From: an uncultured Chloroflexota bacterium
GTDB taxonomy: Bacteria > Chloroflexota > Anaerolineae > Anaerolineales > UBA4823
Reading direction: 5' to 3'
Assembly (NCBI GenBank): GCA_903871905.1
Contig: CAIQIV010000233.1
Coordinates: 1-43,044, forward strand
Length of the DNA: 43,044 nt
How positions within the stretch are numbered: position 1 is the stretch's first letter; each line of letters opens with the position of its first letter. Of the stretch, positions 1-8,597 are shown piece after piece. The notes beneath the pieces are model-generated. The model saw only the letters and a program-made list of their open reading frames with translations. It was not told the DNA's origin and did not search any database. The translations under genes were made by a program, and so were the position numbers.

Positions 1-984
1 GAGGAGCGGATTAACCTGGCCGAAATGCTCGACCAGTCCAAGCCAGAGACTGTCGCTGCACAAACTTCTGCCCCCAAAGGAAGCGATCGCCAGGTCCAGC
101 CTTACAATTTCTGGTCACCCGACCGCTTTTCAAAAGAGCAGATGCGGGCAATTGAAATGGTTCACGAAGACCTGGGGGAGCGGCTCACTGCCTCGCTGCC
201 GTCCTTCCTGCGCTCTAACCTGCGTCCCAAAGTGATCCATACCGAACAGGGCCGCTTCCATGACTTCCTGGAAGACTTACCACCCGACAGCCTGTTCCAC
301 ATGATTACCCTGGCGCCTTTACCGGGACAAATGGTCATTACCGTCAGCCCAGATATCAGCTACACCATTCTCGAGATGCGCCTGGGCGGTAAAACGGAAC
401 GCCAGCAGTCACGCCGGGGGCTCACTGAGATTGATCAACTCTTGTTGCGCGGTATGATTGAACATATGCTCAATGACCTCAAAGCTGCCTGGAACCGGGT
501 GGTTGTAGTTGAGCCCAGCCTGGAAGACAGCACCGTCAACCAGCACTGGATGCAGATGGTCATGGGTAACGAGCGGGTGATGCTGGTAGCTTTTGAGTTG
601 GTCATGCAGTCAATTACCGGAACGATGAACGTCTATATCCCGTTTGCTATGCTCAAGCCCATTTCCAACCTGTTGAATCCCTATATGTGGATCGCCGGGC
701 AAAAGGAACGTCAGGCGAACCCCGCAGAGAAGAAAACAGTGATTGAAAGCCTGAACCTGGTCACTCTGCCTGTGCAGGTTACCCTGGGTCACGCAAAAAT
801 AAAATTTTCTGAAATGACAGACCTCCAGGCGGGCGACATTATTCCGCTTGACCGCTCGCTGACCGAGGACCTGACTGTCCTGGTCGCAGACCAGGAGCGT
901 TTTCTGGCACGCGTGGGTCGAGTTGGTAATCACCTGGCAGTAGAAATCACAGAAATCCTCAACCAGGCTACCGCCAAAGAATAG
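1..984 (+). CDS. fliM: Flagellar motor switch protein FliM (5' end cut by window)
   Basis: FliM forms most of the cytoplasmic C-ring, binds FliG above and FliN below, and receives the CheY-P signal. The visible protein has the CheC-like middle domain followed by a C-terminal SpoA (FliMN_C) domain, which starts near 'LVTLPVQVTLGHAKIKFSEM' and includes 'LQAGDIIPLDRSLTEDLTVLVADQ'. The frame is open to base 1 (first residues EERINLAEML), so the first in-frame ATG at 25 is probably internal. The N-terminal CheY-binding segment, normally LSQxEID-like, is mostly outside the window and cannot be judged. fliN follows after 12 bases in the same operon. Family assignment is secure; only the start is unknown. 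Confidence 0.93.
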   Translation, partial: EERINLAEMLDQSKPETVAAQTSAPKGSDRQVQPYNFWSPDRFSKEQMRAIEMVHEDLGERLTASLPSFLRSNLRPKVIHTEQGRFHDFLEDLPPDSLFHMITLAPLPGQMVITVSPDISYTILEMRLGGKTERQQSRRGLTEIDQLLLRGMIEHMLNDLKAAWNRVVVVEPSLEDSTVNQHWMQMVMGNERVMLVAFELVMQSITGTMNVYIPFAMLKPISNLLNPYMWIAGQKERQANPAEKKTVIESLNLVTLPVQVTLGHAKIKFSEMTDLQAGDIIPLDRSLTEDLTVLVADQERFLARVGRVGNHLAVEITEILNQATAKE

Positions 985-996
985 AGGAGCGACTCA

Positions 997-1440
997 ATGG
1001 ATGATAATTTTCCCAATTTCCCCGGAGAATTAGAGAGCAGTGGAGGCATGGATGATGACCTGCAGTCCCGGGTCGAAGCTGCACTGGGACTGACAACCGC
1101 AGCAAAGCCTGGTCCGACGCTCACCCCGGCTAAACGCGCTGAGCAGGAAATGGCTCAGCAGGCTGAACTGCTCAAGGCCAGCATCGATATGCTGCTGGAT
1201 GTCACCTTGCAGCTAACCGTGGAACTTGGGCGAACCAATATGACCGTTTCCCAGGTGATCGATCTACAGAAAGGCTCGGTCATTGAATTGAATCGCGTTG
1301 CCGGGGAAGCCGTAGATGTGTTTGTTAACGACCGGATGCTGGCGCGCGGCGAGGTAGTGGTCGTGGATGATAAATTTGGCGTCCGGATTACAGAACTGCT
1401 GCCTCCAATCCCCAAACGGGATGAGGTCAAACGTGGCTGA
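997..1440 (+). CDS. fliN: Flagellar motor switch protein FliN
   Basis: FliN is the lower C-ring subunit and docks the FliH-FliI export ATPase complex. The protein is 147 residues, with a loose N-terminal half rich in Pro, Ala and Gln and a single C-terminal SpoA domain ('MLLDVTLQLTVELGRTNMTVSQ' onward, then the GSVIELNRVAGEAVDVFVND strand pattern) ending in ITELLPPIPK. The ATG is preceded by GAGGAG at good distance. It lacks the CheC-type domain that would make it FliY. The fliO start overlaps its last codons. Confidence 0.93.
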   Translation: MDDNFPNFPGELESSGGMDDDLQSRVEAALGLTTAAKPGPTLTPAKRAEQEMAQQAELLKASIDMLLDVTLQLTVELGRTNMTVSQVIDLQKGSVIELNRVAGEAVDVFVNDRMLARGEVVVVDDKFGVRITELLPPIPKRDEVKRG

Positions 1441-2014
1441 GTACATTGAAAATCTGCGAAAGGCAGCATTCCAGCGAGTGCCTATTTTGCAAAAGGTGCC
1501 CCGCTGGGGGTGGTGGCTGTCCGCCCTGGCATTCCTCCTGCTGGTGGTCATCTGGGCCAGAAGTATGCCGATGAACTCAGGCAAACAAAACCTGTCCGCC
1601 CTGGATACAACCTCGCTTGGGCTGGATGTCCTGCTCAAATTGGGCATAATTGTCTTGCTGATCTATACCGGGAGCAACCTGCTGAACAAATGGCGCAGTT
1701 CTTCAGCACGTAGATCTAACCGCAAGATGGTTATCCTGGAAACCACCCGGCTCTCAACCCGCCAGCATATCCACCTGGTGCAGGTAGGAGACCAGGTCCT
1801 GCTGATCGGTGCAACCGACCAAACCGTGACCTGCCTGGCAGAAATCGATGGGGAAACGCTCTTACCAGAACCGAACACCCGCCAGGTACAGCCAACCGTG
1901 CAGCCCGGTCAGGGGCTGCCAGTCATTGGGGCACGGAAGTCCCAATGGAGCACAACTAAGGCAGATTTTCCCAGCCTGCTCGAACAAAAAACGGCCACAT
2001 CTGATCAAGGATGA
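1433..2014 (+). CDS. fliO: Flagellar biosynthesis protein FliO
   Basis: FliO is a small membrane protein that helps assemble the FliP ring of the type III export gate. I start it at GTG 1433 (VAEYIENL), which has GAGGT about 5 bases upstream and overlaps the end of fliN by 8 bases; the ATG further upstream lies inside fliN. The 193-residue product has hydrophobic segments around residues 24-44 and 63-83. The cytoplasmic FliO domain follows: 'RKMVILETTRLSTRQHIHLV' then QVGDQVLLIGATDQTVT, the usual 'VxVGDxxLLLGxT' pattern. A tail of about 60 residues is poorly conserved. Position between fliN and fliP supports the call. Confidence 0.85.
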   Translation: MAEYIENLRKAAFQRVPILQKVPRWGWWLSALAFLLLVVIWARSMPMNSGKQNLSALDTTSLGLDVLLKLGIIVLLIYTGSNLLNKWRSSSARRSNRKMVILETTRLSTRQHIHLVQVGDQVLLIGATDQTVTCLAEIDGETLLPEPNTRQVQPTVQPGQGLPVIGARKSQWSTTKADFPSLLEQKTATSDQG

Positions 2015-2048
2015 GGTTGGCCGATATATTGGCCTGAAACCTGAGGTT

Positions 2049-2813
2049 ATGAACAAGCGAGCCAAACTCATTGGGCTTTTTGCCTTGATTCTGATATCCA
2101 GCGTGCTTCTTTCCGGCTGCGCTGAAAACCCACAGCTTTCTGCTCCCGGGGTCACTCTGTCGGTAGACCCTGCTGGTGGGCCGGAACAAGTCAGCACCGG
2201 GGTACAGCTGTTGGTGTTGGTTACTGTCCTCACCATGGCTCCCACCATTTTGCTGCTGACCACTTCGTTCACTCGCATTGTAATTGTTCTATCCCTGCTG
2301 CGAAATGCCATTGGCTCCCCGACCATCCCGCCGAACCAGGTTCTTGTCGGCCTCTCCTTGCTGCTGACCTTTTTCATCATGTCACCCGTTTACACCAAGA
2401 TTAACGAGGAAGCACTTCAGCCTTATATCAACAAGGAGATTGACCAGGAAACCGCCCTGGAACGCGCGATGAGACCCGTGCGAACATTTATGTTTACCCA
2501 GACACGGCCCAAAGACATTGAGCTGTTCCTGAGCATCAGCGGCGAAGGTCGCCCCCAGACTCTGGAGGATATCCCTACCGCCAGCCTGCTGCCAGCTTTT
2601 GTGATCAGTGAGCTGCGAACTGCCTTCATCATGGGCTTTGTCCTGTACGTGCCATTTCTGATCATCGACATGGTTATTTCCAGTGTTTTACTTGCCATGG
2701 GCATGATGATGCTGCCTCCATCCCTGATATCTTTGCCCTTTAAACTGCTGTTGTTCATCATGATTGATGGTTGGTATTTGATCACCCGCTCGTTAACCCT
2801 GAGCTTTCAGTAA
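2049..2813 (+). CDS. fliP: Flagellar export gate protein FliP, with lipobox-like signal peptide
   Basis: FliP forms the pentameric core of the flagellar type III export gate with FliQ and FliR. The ATG at 2049 gives 254 residues, the usual length; longer in-frame starts run through fliO. Family motifs are clear: 'TSFTRIVIVLSLLRNAIG', PPNQVLVGLSLLLTFFIMSPV, 'LIIDMVISSVLLAMGMMM' and PPSLISLPFKLLLF. FliP is made with a cleavable signal peptide; here the leader (KRAK, then a hydrophobic run) ends in L-L-S-G-C (Cys24), which matches a lipoprotein lipobox. Whether it is lipidated is inference. The gene is 34 bases after fliO and 33 before fliQ. Confidence 0.95.
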   Translation: MNKRAKLIGLFALILISSVLLSGCAENPQLSAPGVTLSVDPAGGPEQVSTGVQLLVLVTVLTMAPTILLLTTSFTRIVIVLSLLRNAIGSPTIPPNQVLVGLSLLLTFFIMSPVYTKINEEALQPYINKEIDQETALERAMRPVRTFMFTQTRPKDIELFLSISGEGRPQTLEDIPTASLLPAFVISELRTAFIMGFVLYVPFLIIDMVISSVLLAMGMMMLPPSLISLPFKLLLFIMIDGWYLITRSLTLSFQ

Positions 2814-2846
2814 CGGTTGTCACCTCAGACACAAGGAGAATCTTTT

Positions 2847-3116
2847 ATGACCGAAGCATATGTTATATCCTTTGCCCAATCCGCCGCCATGATTACCTTG
2901 ATCCTTGCCGGCCCGGTTCTGATCACCAGCCTGCTCATCGGCCTCCTGGTCAGTATTTTTCAGACGGCTACGTCGATCAACGAGGCGACGCTGACCTTTA
3001 TCCCCAAGATCGTTGGGGTAGCTTTGGTTTTGGCAATCTTGGGCTCCTGGATGGCGCAGAAATTGATTGCCTTCAGCACCAATGTATTCACCAGCCTGCC
3101 TACCTTACCTCGCTGA
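2847..3116 (+). CDS. fliQ: Flagellar export gate protein FliQ
   Basis: FliQ (89 residues, two membrane helices) packs around the FliP-FliR core of the export gate. Typical features are an N-terminal acidic start (MTEAYV), the first helix around 'AAMITLILAGPVLITSLLIG', then LVSIFQTATSINEATLTFIPKI and the second helix. ATG 2847 has AAGGAGA about 7 bases upstream; an in-frame TTG at 2817 is less likely. It is the last gene before a strong hairpin terminator, so the export-gate operon is interrupted here before fliR. Confidence 0.95.
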   Translation: MTEAYVISFAQSAAMITLILAGPVLITSLLIGLLVSIFQTATSINEATLTFIPKIVGVALVLAILGSWMAQKLIAFSTNVFTSLPTLPR

Positions 3117-3168
3117 GTTGGGGAAAATATAAATTTCATTTCCTGTCTTGCCAGACTTGGATTACAAT

Positions 3169-3197
3169 AAAATCGCCCAAAGTGCATGGGCGATTTT
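3169..3197 (+). terminator. Hairpin terminator after fliQ
   Basis: A perfect 11-bp inverted repeat (AAAATCGCCCA / TGGGCGATTTT) encloses a 7-base loop. The A and T ends of the stem give an intrinsic-terminator shape on both strands. It lies 52 bases after the fliQ stop and before the HDOD gene, and helps to decide that gene's start. Confidence 0.75.
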
Positions 3198-3216
3198 CCC
3201 TGATGGTTATGAGAGA

Positions 3217-4128
3217 TTGAACACACCCCCAGCGAAACCCGGCGAAACCCCTGGAGCCACACCCGAGCTCAATCGTATCCTGGCCAGCGTGGGCCGGCTG
3301 CGCCCGCTACCCGGAAATGTTACCCGTCTACTGCGCGCCATCGACGACCCCGCCACAACAGCCGGAATGGTGGCTGATTATCTCTTGCTTGACCAGGCTT
3401 TAACCGCCTATATCCTACGCGTGGCTAACTCGGCCCAACTGGGTTATTCAAAACCTTGTGCATCGCCCAAAGACGCCGTGATGCGCCTGGGGTTCAAACA
3501 GGTGAAGGCATTAGTCTTAAGCACGGTGGCGGCTGGGCCGCTGACCCGCCGGTTGACCGGCTATCGCCTGGGAAGCGGCGAGCTCTGGCAGCACTCGATC
3601 TCCACCGCCACACGCGCCCGCTGGCTGGCCCAGGCTGTATCCTTCAATGCGCCAGAGGAAGCTTATGTTGCCGGTTTGCTGCATGATATGGGCAAACTGC
3701 TGATGGATCAATTTATATTATCCGATTATCCCCGTATCCTGGAAATGATGGAGGCAAAGAAACTGTTCTTCTGGCAGGTAGAAGGTCGGTTATTTGGCAT
3801 CGACCACGCCGGGGTAGGAGGCTTGATGGCCGAGCGCTGGAGCTTTCCACCCAATCTGCAAGAAGCAATTCGCTGCCACCATGCCCCAGGACAATCTCAA
3901 GCTCAGCAAAAGCTGGCTGCCCTGGTCAATGTCGCCGATACCTTCTCAAATTTGGAAACCAGCCCTCAGTCGCGCCCTGGAAAAAACCGCGAGATCCATC
4001 CCGATTCTCTGCCCATTCTCAACCTGGATGAACGCTCCCTGGCGCGAATGTATGAAATCATGAACAAGGCGCTGGCGGAGATGGGCAATGTGTACCTGGC
4101 GCCCGATGTCCAGGACGATACCCTGTGA
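3217..4128 (+). CDS. HDOD-domain signalling protein with retained HD-type metal ligands
   Basis: HDOD proteins are relatives of HD-GYP phosphodiesterases that usually act as signalling or scaffold modules in motility and stress. From TTG 3217 the product is 303 residues. The HDOD domain begins at 'LRPLPGNVTRLLRAIDDP'. Most HDOD domains have lost the HD catalytic residues, but here a nearly full set is visible: His126 (LWQHS), His156-Asp157 (LLHDMGK), His197 (IDHAG), His221-His222 (RCHHAP) and Asp241 (VADTF). The frame is open back to TTG 3148, but that start would place the terminator hairpin inside the gene; no start has a strong ribosome site. The stop overlaps the next gene by 4 bases (GTGA), so the two are surely co-translated. 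No output domain is seen. Confidence 0.82.
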   Translation: MNTPPAKPGETPGATPELNRILASVGRLRPLPGNVTRLLRAIDDPATTAGMVADYLLLDQALTAYILRVANSAQLGYSKPCASPKDAVMRLGFKQVKALVLSTVAAGPLTRRLTGYRLGSGELWQHSISTATRARWLAQAVSFNAPEEAYVAGLLHDMGKLLMDQFILSDYPRILEMMEAKKLFFWQVEGRLFGIDHAGVGGLMAERWSFPPNLQEAIRCHHAPGQSQAQQKLAALVNVADTFSNLETSPQSRPGKNREIHPDSLPILNLDERSLARMYEIMNKALAEMGNVYLAPDVQDDTL

Positions 4129-4571
4129 ATACAGCTGAAAAACCCATGCCCATATCCACCATCCTGGTCCTGGAAGGCGATCCGGTGGTACGCGACTTGA
4201 TCACTCTGGCGCTGGGTCGTGTCCGCACCCTTAGCCCTTCTTCCGCATGCGAGGTATTTGCAACAGCCGATGGCAGCGAAGCTTTGAAGTTTCTAAAGGA
4301 AAAGCGCCCCGCTCTCATCCTGCTCGATATCTTGCTACCCAAGATCAATGGGTTAGACTGGTTAAAACAGGTAAAAAACCAGGGACTAATCAAGAACACT
4401 CCGGTCATCGTGTTGTCCTCGCTGGGTTATCGAGAGGTGGTGGAACAGGCCCTCCTGGCTGGAGCTGCAGATTTTGTCATCAAACCCTTTCATGCAGACG
4501 AACTCGTCCGCAGGGTGGAACATACACTGCGAAAACAAAGGGGGTTATCGGACATAAACCAGGATTCTTGA
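4125..4571 (+). CDS. Stand-alone response regulator receiver (CheY-like)
   Basis: A single receiver domain of 148 residues with no DNA-binding or enzyme domain, so it probably works by protein contact, as CheY does. The phospho-acceptor is Asp68 (ILLDILLPK), the Ser/Thr switch is near Ser99 (VIVLSS) and the conserved Lys is Lys121 (VIKPF). The acidic pocket reads LEGDP, so the second acidic residue is Gly in place of the usual Asp. The start GTG overlaps the HDOD stop (GTGA); ATG 4146 is an alternative. It could be the motor-binding CheY of this locus, the partner of the HDOD protein, or both. No histidine kinase is in the window. Confidence 0.88.
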   Translation: MNTAEKPMPISTILVLEGDPVVRDLITLALGRVRTLSPSSACEVFATADGSEALKFLKEKRPALILLDILLPKINGLDWLKQVKNQGLIKNTPVIVLSSLGYREVVEQALLAGAADFVIKPFHADELVRRVEHTLRKQRGLSDINQDS

Positions 4572-4686
4572 GGGTCAACGATTGAATTTACGCAATCTTT
4601 AGCTACCCTTCACCTGCGATTTACTGAAGCAAAGGGGGTCATGCGTTATCCTTGGGACAGGCTGTGAAAGGCAGGTCCTTTTTGAT

Positions 4687-5448
4687 ATGGTAGTATCCGT
4701 CCTCCAGGCTCAGTTATTCTTCTTGGCGCTTACCCGGATTCTGGCGATGATTATTCACGTCCCTATCCTGGCGGGACCCTCTGTCCCGACGCAAATCCGG
4801 CTCAGCCTGGGAATTCTATTGACTGCAGTGATGCTCCCGTGGCAGCCGGTGCCCCCAGAGGCTGCAAGCATTCCTTTTATCGTATTTGCAGTAGATATCT
4901 TGCGAGAATTAATCATTGGCACATTGGCTGGCTTTTCAGCCGTGCTTACATTCAATGCCCTTTCGATTGCGGGGGAATTGATGGGCATGAGCAGCGGATT
5001 TTCTGCCGGGCGTATCCTGAACCCCGCGCTGGAGAACACTGGCTCATCGATGGACCAGCTCTTCCTGATCACAGCCATGTTGATTTTTATTGCCGTGAAT
5101 GGCCATTACAGCTTTATCCTCGGGATCAAGCGCACCTTTGATATCATTCCGCTGATGTCTCCTCTTCCCCAATTATCTGTGCAGCCTTTGCTAGTCCTAA
5201 CCTCCCAGATGATCGCTACAGGTGTTCAACTGGCCTTCCCGGTCATGGGAACGCTGCTGCTGACCGATCTGACGCTAGGGCTCTTAGCCAAGGTGGCGCC
5301 ACAAATTCAGGTCTTCTTCCTGGGGGTTCCACTTAAGGTGGGACTGGGGCTGATCACAATGGGCCTGTCGCTGCCATTACTGCTGCCTAAATTAACCCAG
5401 ATGTTCCATTCAATTGGTTTGATGTCCTTGAAATTGATCGGTGGATAG
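4687..5448 (+). CDS. fliR: Flagellar export gate protein FliR
   Basis: FliR completes the FliP-FliQ-FliR export gate in the inner membrane. The protein is 253 residues, mostly hydrophobic helices. Family signs are 'LALTRILAMIIHVPIL' near the N-terminus, GELMGMSSGFSAGRILNP in the middle, 'LAKVAPQIQVFFLGVPLKVG' and a hydrophobic C-terminal helix. The 115 bases upstream contain no gene and separate it from the HDOD/receiver insertion; an AAGGCAGG stretch about 12 bases before the ATG may be the ribosome site. flhB follows after 3 bases. Confidence 0.95.
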   Translation: MVVSVLQAQLFFLALTRILAMIIHVPILAGPSVPTQIRLSLGILLTAVMLPWQPVPPEAASIPFIVFAVDILRELIIGTLAGFSAVLTFNALSIAGELMGMSSGFSAGRILNPALENTGSSMDQLFLITAMLIFIAVNGHYSFILGIKRTFDIIPLMSPLPQLSVQPLLVLTSQMIATGVQLAFPVMGTLLLTDLTLGLLAKVAPQIQVFFLGVPLKVGLGLITMGLSLPLLLPKLTQMFHSIGLMSLKLIGG

Positions 5449-5451
5449 GTA

Positions 5452-6528
5452 ATGAGCGAAAGGACTGAGCCACCTACCGGGCGTAAGATTGCCGAGGCTC
5501 GTGCTGAGGGAAACGTTCCTCGCAGCCAGGAATTGAACGCGGCCGCAGGTTTGCTGGCTGGTGCCTGGTTGCTGCAGAACTCGGGTAAGCTCCTGGCCCA
5601 GCAGCTCAAAATCATCCTGACCGAAGCTGCCTCAAAAGCGCCTTTTGTCGATTTTAGCGGTGACTGGCTGCGCGAGATGCTCCTCATCAACATCCAGCGC
5701 TTACTGCCCTCCATGGGATTGATCCTGGCAGGCATGCTGATTACCGGGATGGTGGTCACTGTTTCCCAAACCGGCCTGCTTTGGGCAAATAAGAAACTTG
5801 GATTCCATCTTGACCGCCTGAACCCGCTCTCTGGGATCAAACGGCTTTTCTCGCTGAACGGACTCATCGAAGTAGTCAAAGCACTTTTGAAGCTATTCGT
5901 AGTAGGATGGGTCGCATACACGTTCCTGCGCGATCGAGCCGCCGAAGTCGTTTCAATGGGCAATATGAGCATGAGTGACGCCATCAGCTTTTGGGCTGAG
6001 TTAGGGCTGTCCTTATTCATGCGCGTTGGATTTGCTTACCTGATCCTGGCTTTCATAGATTATGCTTACCAACGCTGGAATTACAATCGCTCCATGAAGA
6101 TGACCAAGGAAGAGGTCAAGGAAGATGCCAAGCGCACGGAGGGTGATCCGTTGATCCGCGGCCGCATCCGCGCCAAGCAGCGCCAGGTGGCCCGCATGCG
6201 AATGATGGCCAATGTGCACAAAGCAGACGTGGTCATCACCAACCCGACTCACCTGGCCATAGCGGTAAGCTACAAGGCGGATGAGATGAATGCCCCGAAG
6301 GTCCTGGCCAAAGGGGCTTTCCTGGTGGCTGAACGGATTGTAAGCCTGGCACGGATCCACCAGATTCCTGTGGTGCAAAATATCCCGGTAGCGCGGGCGT
6401 TGTACCGCAGCGTAGAGGTGGACCAGGAAATTCCTCCCGAACTGTACACTGCATTAGCAGAAGTTTTGGCCTACGTTTACCGGATGCGCGGCAAGCGCAG
6501 AGCGGTACCTGTACAGGTTGAGCAATGA
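5452..6528 (+). CDS. flhB: Flagellar export switch protein FlhB
   Basis: FlhB controls the change of export substrate from rod/hook to filament proteins. The 358-residue protein starts with the typical 'MSERTEPPTGRKIAEARAEG' and has four membrane helices, then the cytoplasmic domain. The self-cleavage motif NPTH is intact at residues 264-267 (cut between Asn264 and Pro265). The C-terminal domain has the usual 'IPPELYTALAEVLAYVYRMR' end. It overlaps flhA by four bases (ATGA). A separate copy of the C-terminal domain alone is encoded at 16857-17210. Confidence 0.97.
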   Translation: MSERTEPPTGRKIAEARAEGNVPRSQELNAAAGLLAGAWLLQNSGKLLAQQLKIILTEAASKAPFVDFSGDWLREMLLINIQRLLPSMGLILAGMLITGMVVTVSQTGLLWANKKLGFHLDRLNPLSGIKRLFSLNGLIEVVKALLKLFVVGWVAYTFLRDRAAEVVSMGNMSMSDAISFWAELGLSLFMRVGFAYLILAFIDYAYQRWNYNRSMKMTKEEVKEDAKRTEGDPLIRGRIRAKQRQVARMRMMANVHKADVVITNPTHLAIAVSYKADEMNAPKVLAKGAFLVAERIVSLARIHQIPVVQNIPVARALYRSVEVDQEIPPELYTALAEVLAYVYRMRGKRRAVPVQVEQ

Positions 6529-8597
6529 CAAGCGCTGCGTCGACTCCAAACTCCCTGAGCCTGAGCAAACTCTTCCGCTCCAGCGAAGTGGCTATGGCGC
6601 TGGGGGTGGTGCTGATCATCGCTCTGATGCTTATGCCGCTTCCATCAGCAGCCCTGGATTTGCTCCTGGTGATCAACCTGGCAATATCGATTGGGATTAT
6701 GCTGCTCACCCTGTACATTGGCAAACCCATGGACTTCTCGGCATTTCCCACCGTTCTGCTGCTGGTGACTTTGTTCCGCCTGGGTTTAAATATTTCCACC
6801 AGCCGCGCCATCTTGCTCACTGGTGAGGCCGGGAATGTTGTCGCCACGTTTGGTGAACTCATCGTAGGCGGCAACTACGTGGTGGGCGTGGTTGTCTTCA
6901 TTATGCTGATGATCATCCAGTTTGTGGTGATCAATAACGGCGCCGGGCGTGTCGCCGAAGTTGCTGCGCGCTTCACCCTGGATGCCATGCCTGGCAAGCA
7001 GCTTGCCATTGACGCGGACTTGAACGCTGGATTGATTGACGAAGCCCAGGCGCGCGAGCGCCGGAAAGCGATCCAGGCTGAAGCAGACTTTTATGGCTCG
7101 ATGGACGGTGCCAGCAAATTTGTGCGCGGCGATGCTATTGCCGCGGTTGTAGTCATGATGGTCAACATTATCGGCGGATTTGTCATCGGTGTCCTGCAGC
7201 GCAACCTTTCACTGTCAGAGGCGCTGCAGAGCTATACCCTGTTGACCGTGGGTGCAGGCCTGGCAACCCAGATCCCCGCCTTGCTGATTTCGGCAGCCGC
7301 AGGCTTGCTCGTCACCCGTTCTGCTAATGATGTTCCTCTGGGAAGTGACCTGGTCGGTCAGCTGTCCAATTTGAATATGCTGGTGCTGGGAACGGTCATC
7401 ATGGCTGCCATCTCCTTAGTACCGGGGCTGCCCAAGCTTCCTTTCCTGGCTGTAGCGGTGGTGATGGGCGTTGGCGCTTATTTTATTTGGACAGGCCAAC
7501 GCAAACCAGTGATGGAAGCGCCCATGCCCGTGATGGCAGAACCCGAGACTCCACAGGACATGCTGGAAATGGTGGTTGTCGATCCGCTTGAATTGGAGGT
7601 CGGTTACGCCTTGATCCCGCTGATCGATGAAAGCCAATCCGACAACCTGCTGCGGCGCATCACTGCCATCCGCCGCCAGATTATGGCTGAGCTTGGCGTG
7701 GTTCTGCCAATTGTGCGTGTGCGGGATAACCTGCGCCTGGCCCCGCAATCTTACCGCATCAAAATTCGGGGCGAGGAAGTGGCGCATGGAGAGTTGATGC
7801 TCGACCGCCACCTGGCAATACCTGGCTCAGAGATGAGCGGTACTGTCCAGGGGATACCCACCACCGAGCCGGCCTTTGGTCTGCCGGCCCTGTGGATCAG
7901 CGAGGCTGAAAAGGGACGAGCGGAATTGATGGGGTACACCGTGGTCAACCCCCTCTCTGTGCTCAGCACTCATCTGACAGAGGTGGTACGTAATCACTCC
8001 ATGGACCTGGTCAACCGGCAGATGGTACAGGAGATGATCAACCAGCTGCGCATGAAGACTCCTGCAGCTGTCGAAGGAGTTACCCCCGAGGTGTTGAGCC
8101 TGGGTGAGATCCAGGCTGTGCTGCGCAATTTGCTGGCAGAGCGTGTCCCCGTGCGTGACCTGGGAGGTATCCTGGAAGTGCTGGCCAATAACGCCGGGGT
8201 CACCCGCGACCCCTATGTTCTTGCTGAAGCGGTCCGGCAGAATATGGCCCGCACCCTGTCCAACCAATACCGCGACCCGGATGGATATATCCATGTCTTC
8301 ACCCTTTCACCCCAGGTAGAATCCAGACTGCGCGAAGCGCTTGGCCCAGCAGAGGGCGGGGTGGGTTTTCAGGTCGATGCAGTCATGGCGCAGATGATTC
8401 TGAACAAGACTGGAGAGCAGATGGAAAAGATGGCCCAACAAGGTTACTATCCCATCCTGCTTACCCCGCGCGAGCTACGGCTGGCATTTCGCCGCCTGAT
8501 AGAGCGCTCGTTTCCTAACCTGACCGTCCTGGCATTTTCTGAAATTAGCCCAGGGACCAAGGTAAAAGCCCATGGTATGGTGGAGGTCAATCAATAA
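6525..8597 (+). CDS. flhA: Flagellar export protein FlhA
   Basis: FlhA is the large export-gate protein that binds chaperone-substrate complexes and uses the proton gradient. At 690 residues it is the normal length: about eight N-terminal membrane helices, the FHIPEP signature ('RVAEVAARFTLDAMPGKQLA' then IDADLNAGLID), and a large cytoplasmic domain from about residue 350. The start ATG overlaps the flhB stop, and its stop shares one base with the flhF start, so flhB-flhA-flhF are translationally coupled. Confidence 0.97.
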   Translation: MTSAASTPNSLSLSKLFRSSEVAMALGVVLIIALMLMPLPSAALDLLLVINLAISIGIMLLTLYIGKPMDFSAFPTVLLLVTLFRLGLNISTSRAILLTGEAGNVVATFGELIVGGNYVVGVVVFIMLMIIQFVVINNGAGRVAEVAARFTLDAMPGKQLAIDADLNAGLIDEAQARERRKAIQAEADFYGSMDGASKFVRGDAIAAVVVMMVNIIGGFVIGVLQRNLSLSEALQSYTLLTVGAGLATQIPALLISAAAGLLVTRSANDVPLGSDLVGQLSNLNMLVLGTVIMAAISLVPGLPKLPFLAVAVVMGVGAYFIWTGQRKPVMEAPMPVMAEPETPQDMLEMVVVDPLELEVGYALIPLIDESQSDNLLRRITAIRRQIMAELGVVLPIVRVRDNLRLAPQSYRIKIRGEEVAHGELMLDRHLAIPGSEMSGTVQGIPTTEPAFGLPALWISEAEKGRAELMGYTVVNPLSVLSTHLTEVVRNHSMDLVNRQMVQEMINQLRMKTPAAVEGVTPEVLSLGEIQAVLRNLLAERVPVRDLGGILEVLANNAGVTRDPYVLAEAVRQNMARTLSNQYRDPDGYIHVFTLSPQVESRLREALGPAEGGVGFQVDAVMAQMILNKTGEQMEKMAQQGYYPILLTPRELRLAFRRLIERSFPNLTVLAFSEISPGTKVKAHGMVEVNQ

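Noticed and set aside
2018-2035. CCGATAT (Bacillus sigma-D -10) and a near-palindromic GGCCGATATATTGGCC before fliP
   Set aside because: No matching -35 at the right distance; fliP is better explained as part of the fliM operon. The palindrome is short and has no clear role.
3148-3216. Longer N-terminus for the HDOD protein starting at TTG 3148
   Set aside because: It would run through a perfect 11-bp terminator hairpin, and the added residues are not part of the HDOD fold.
4113-4120. GACGATAC near the end of the HDOD gene as a promoter for the receiver gene
   Set aside because: The -35 region does not fit, and the receiver gene overlaps the HDOD stop, so it is co-transcribed.
4572-4686. 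Possible terminator (GATTG/CAATC, then TTT) or promoter in the gap before fliR
   Set aside because: The stem is only 5 bp and no -35/-10 pair is convincing; I see nothing firm in this gap.
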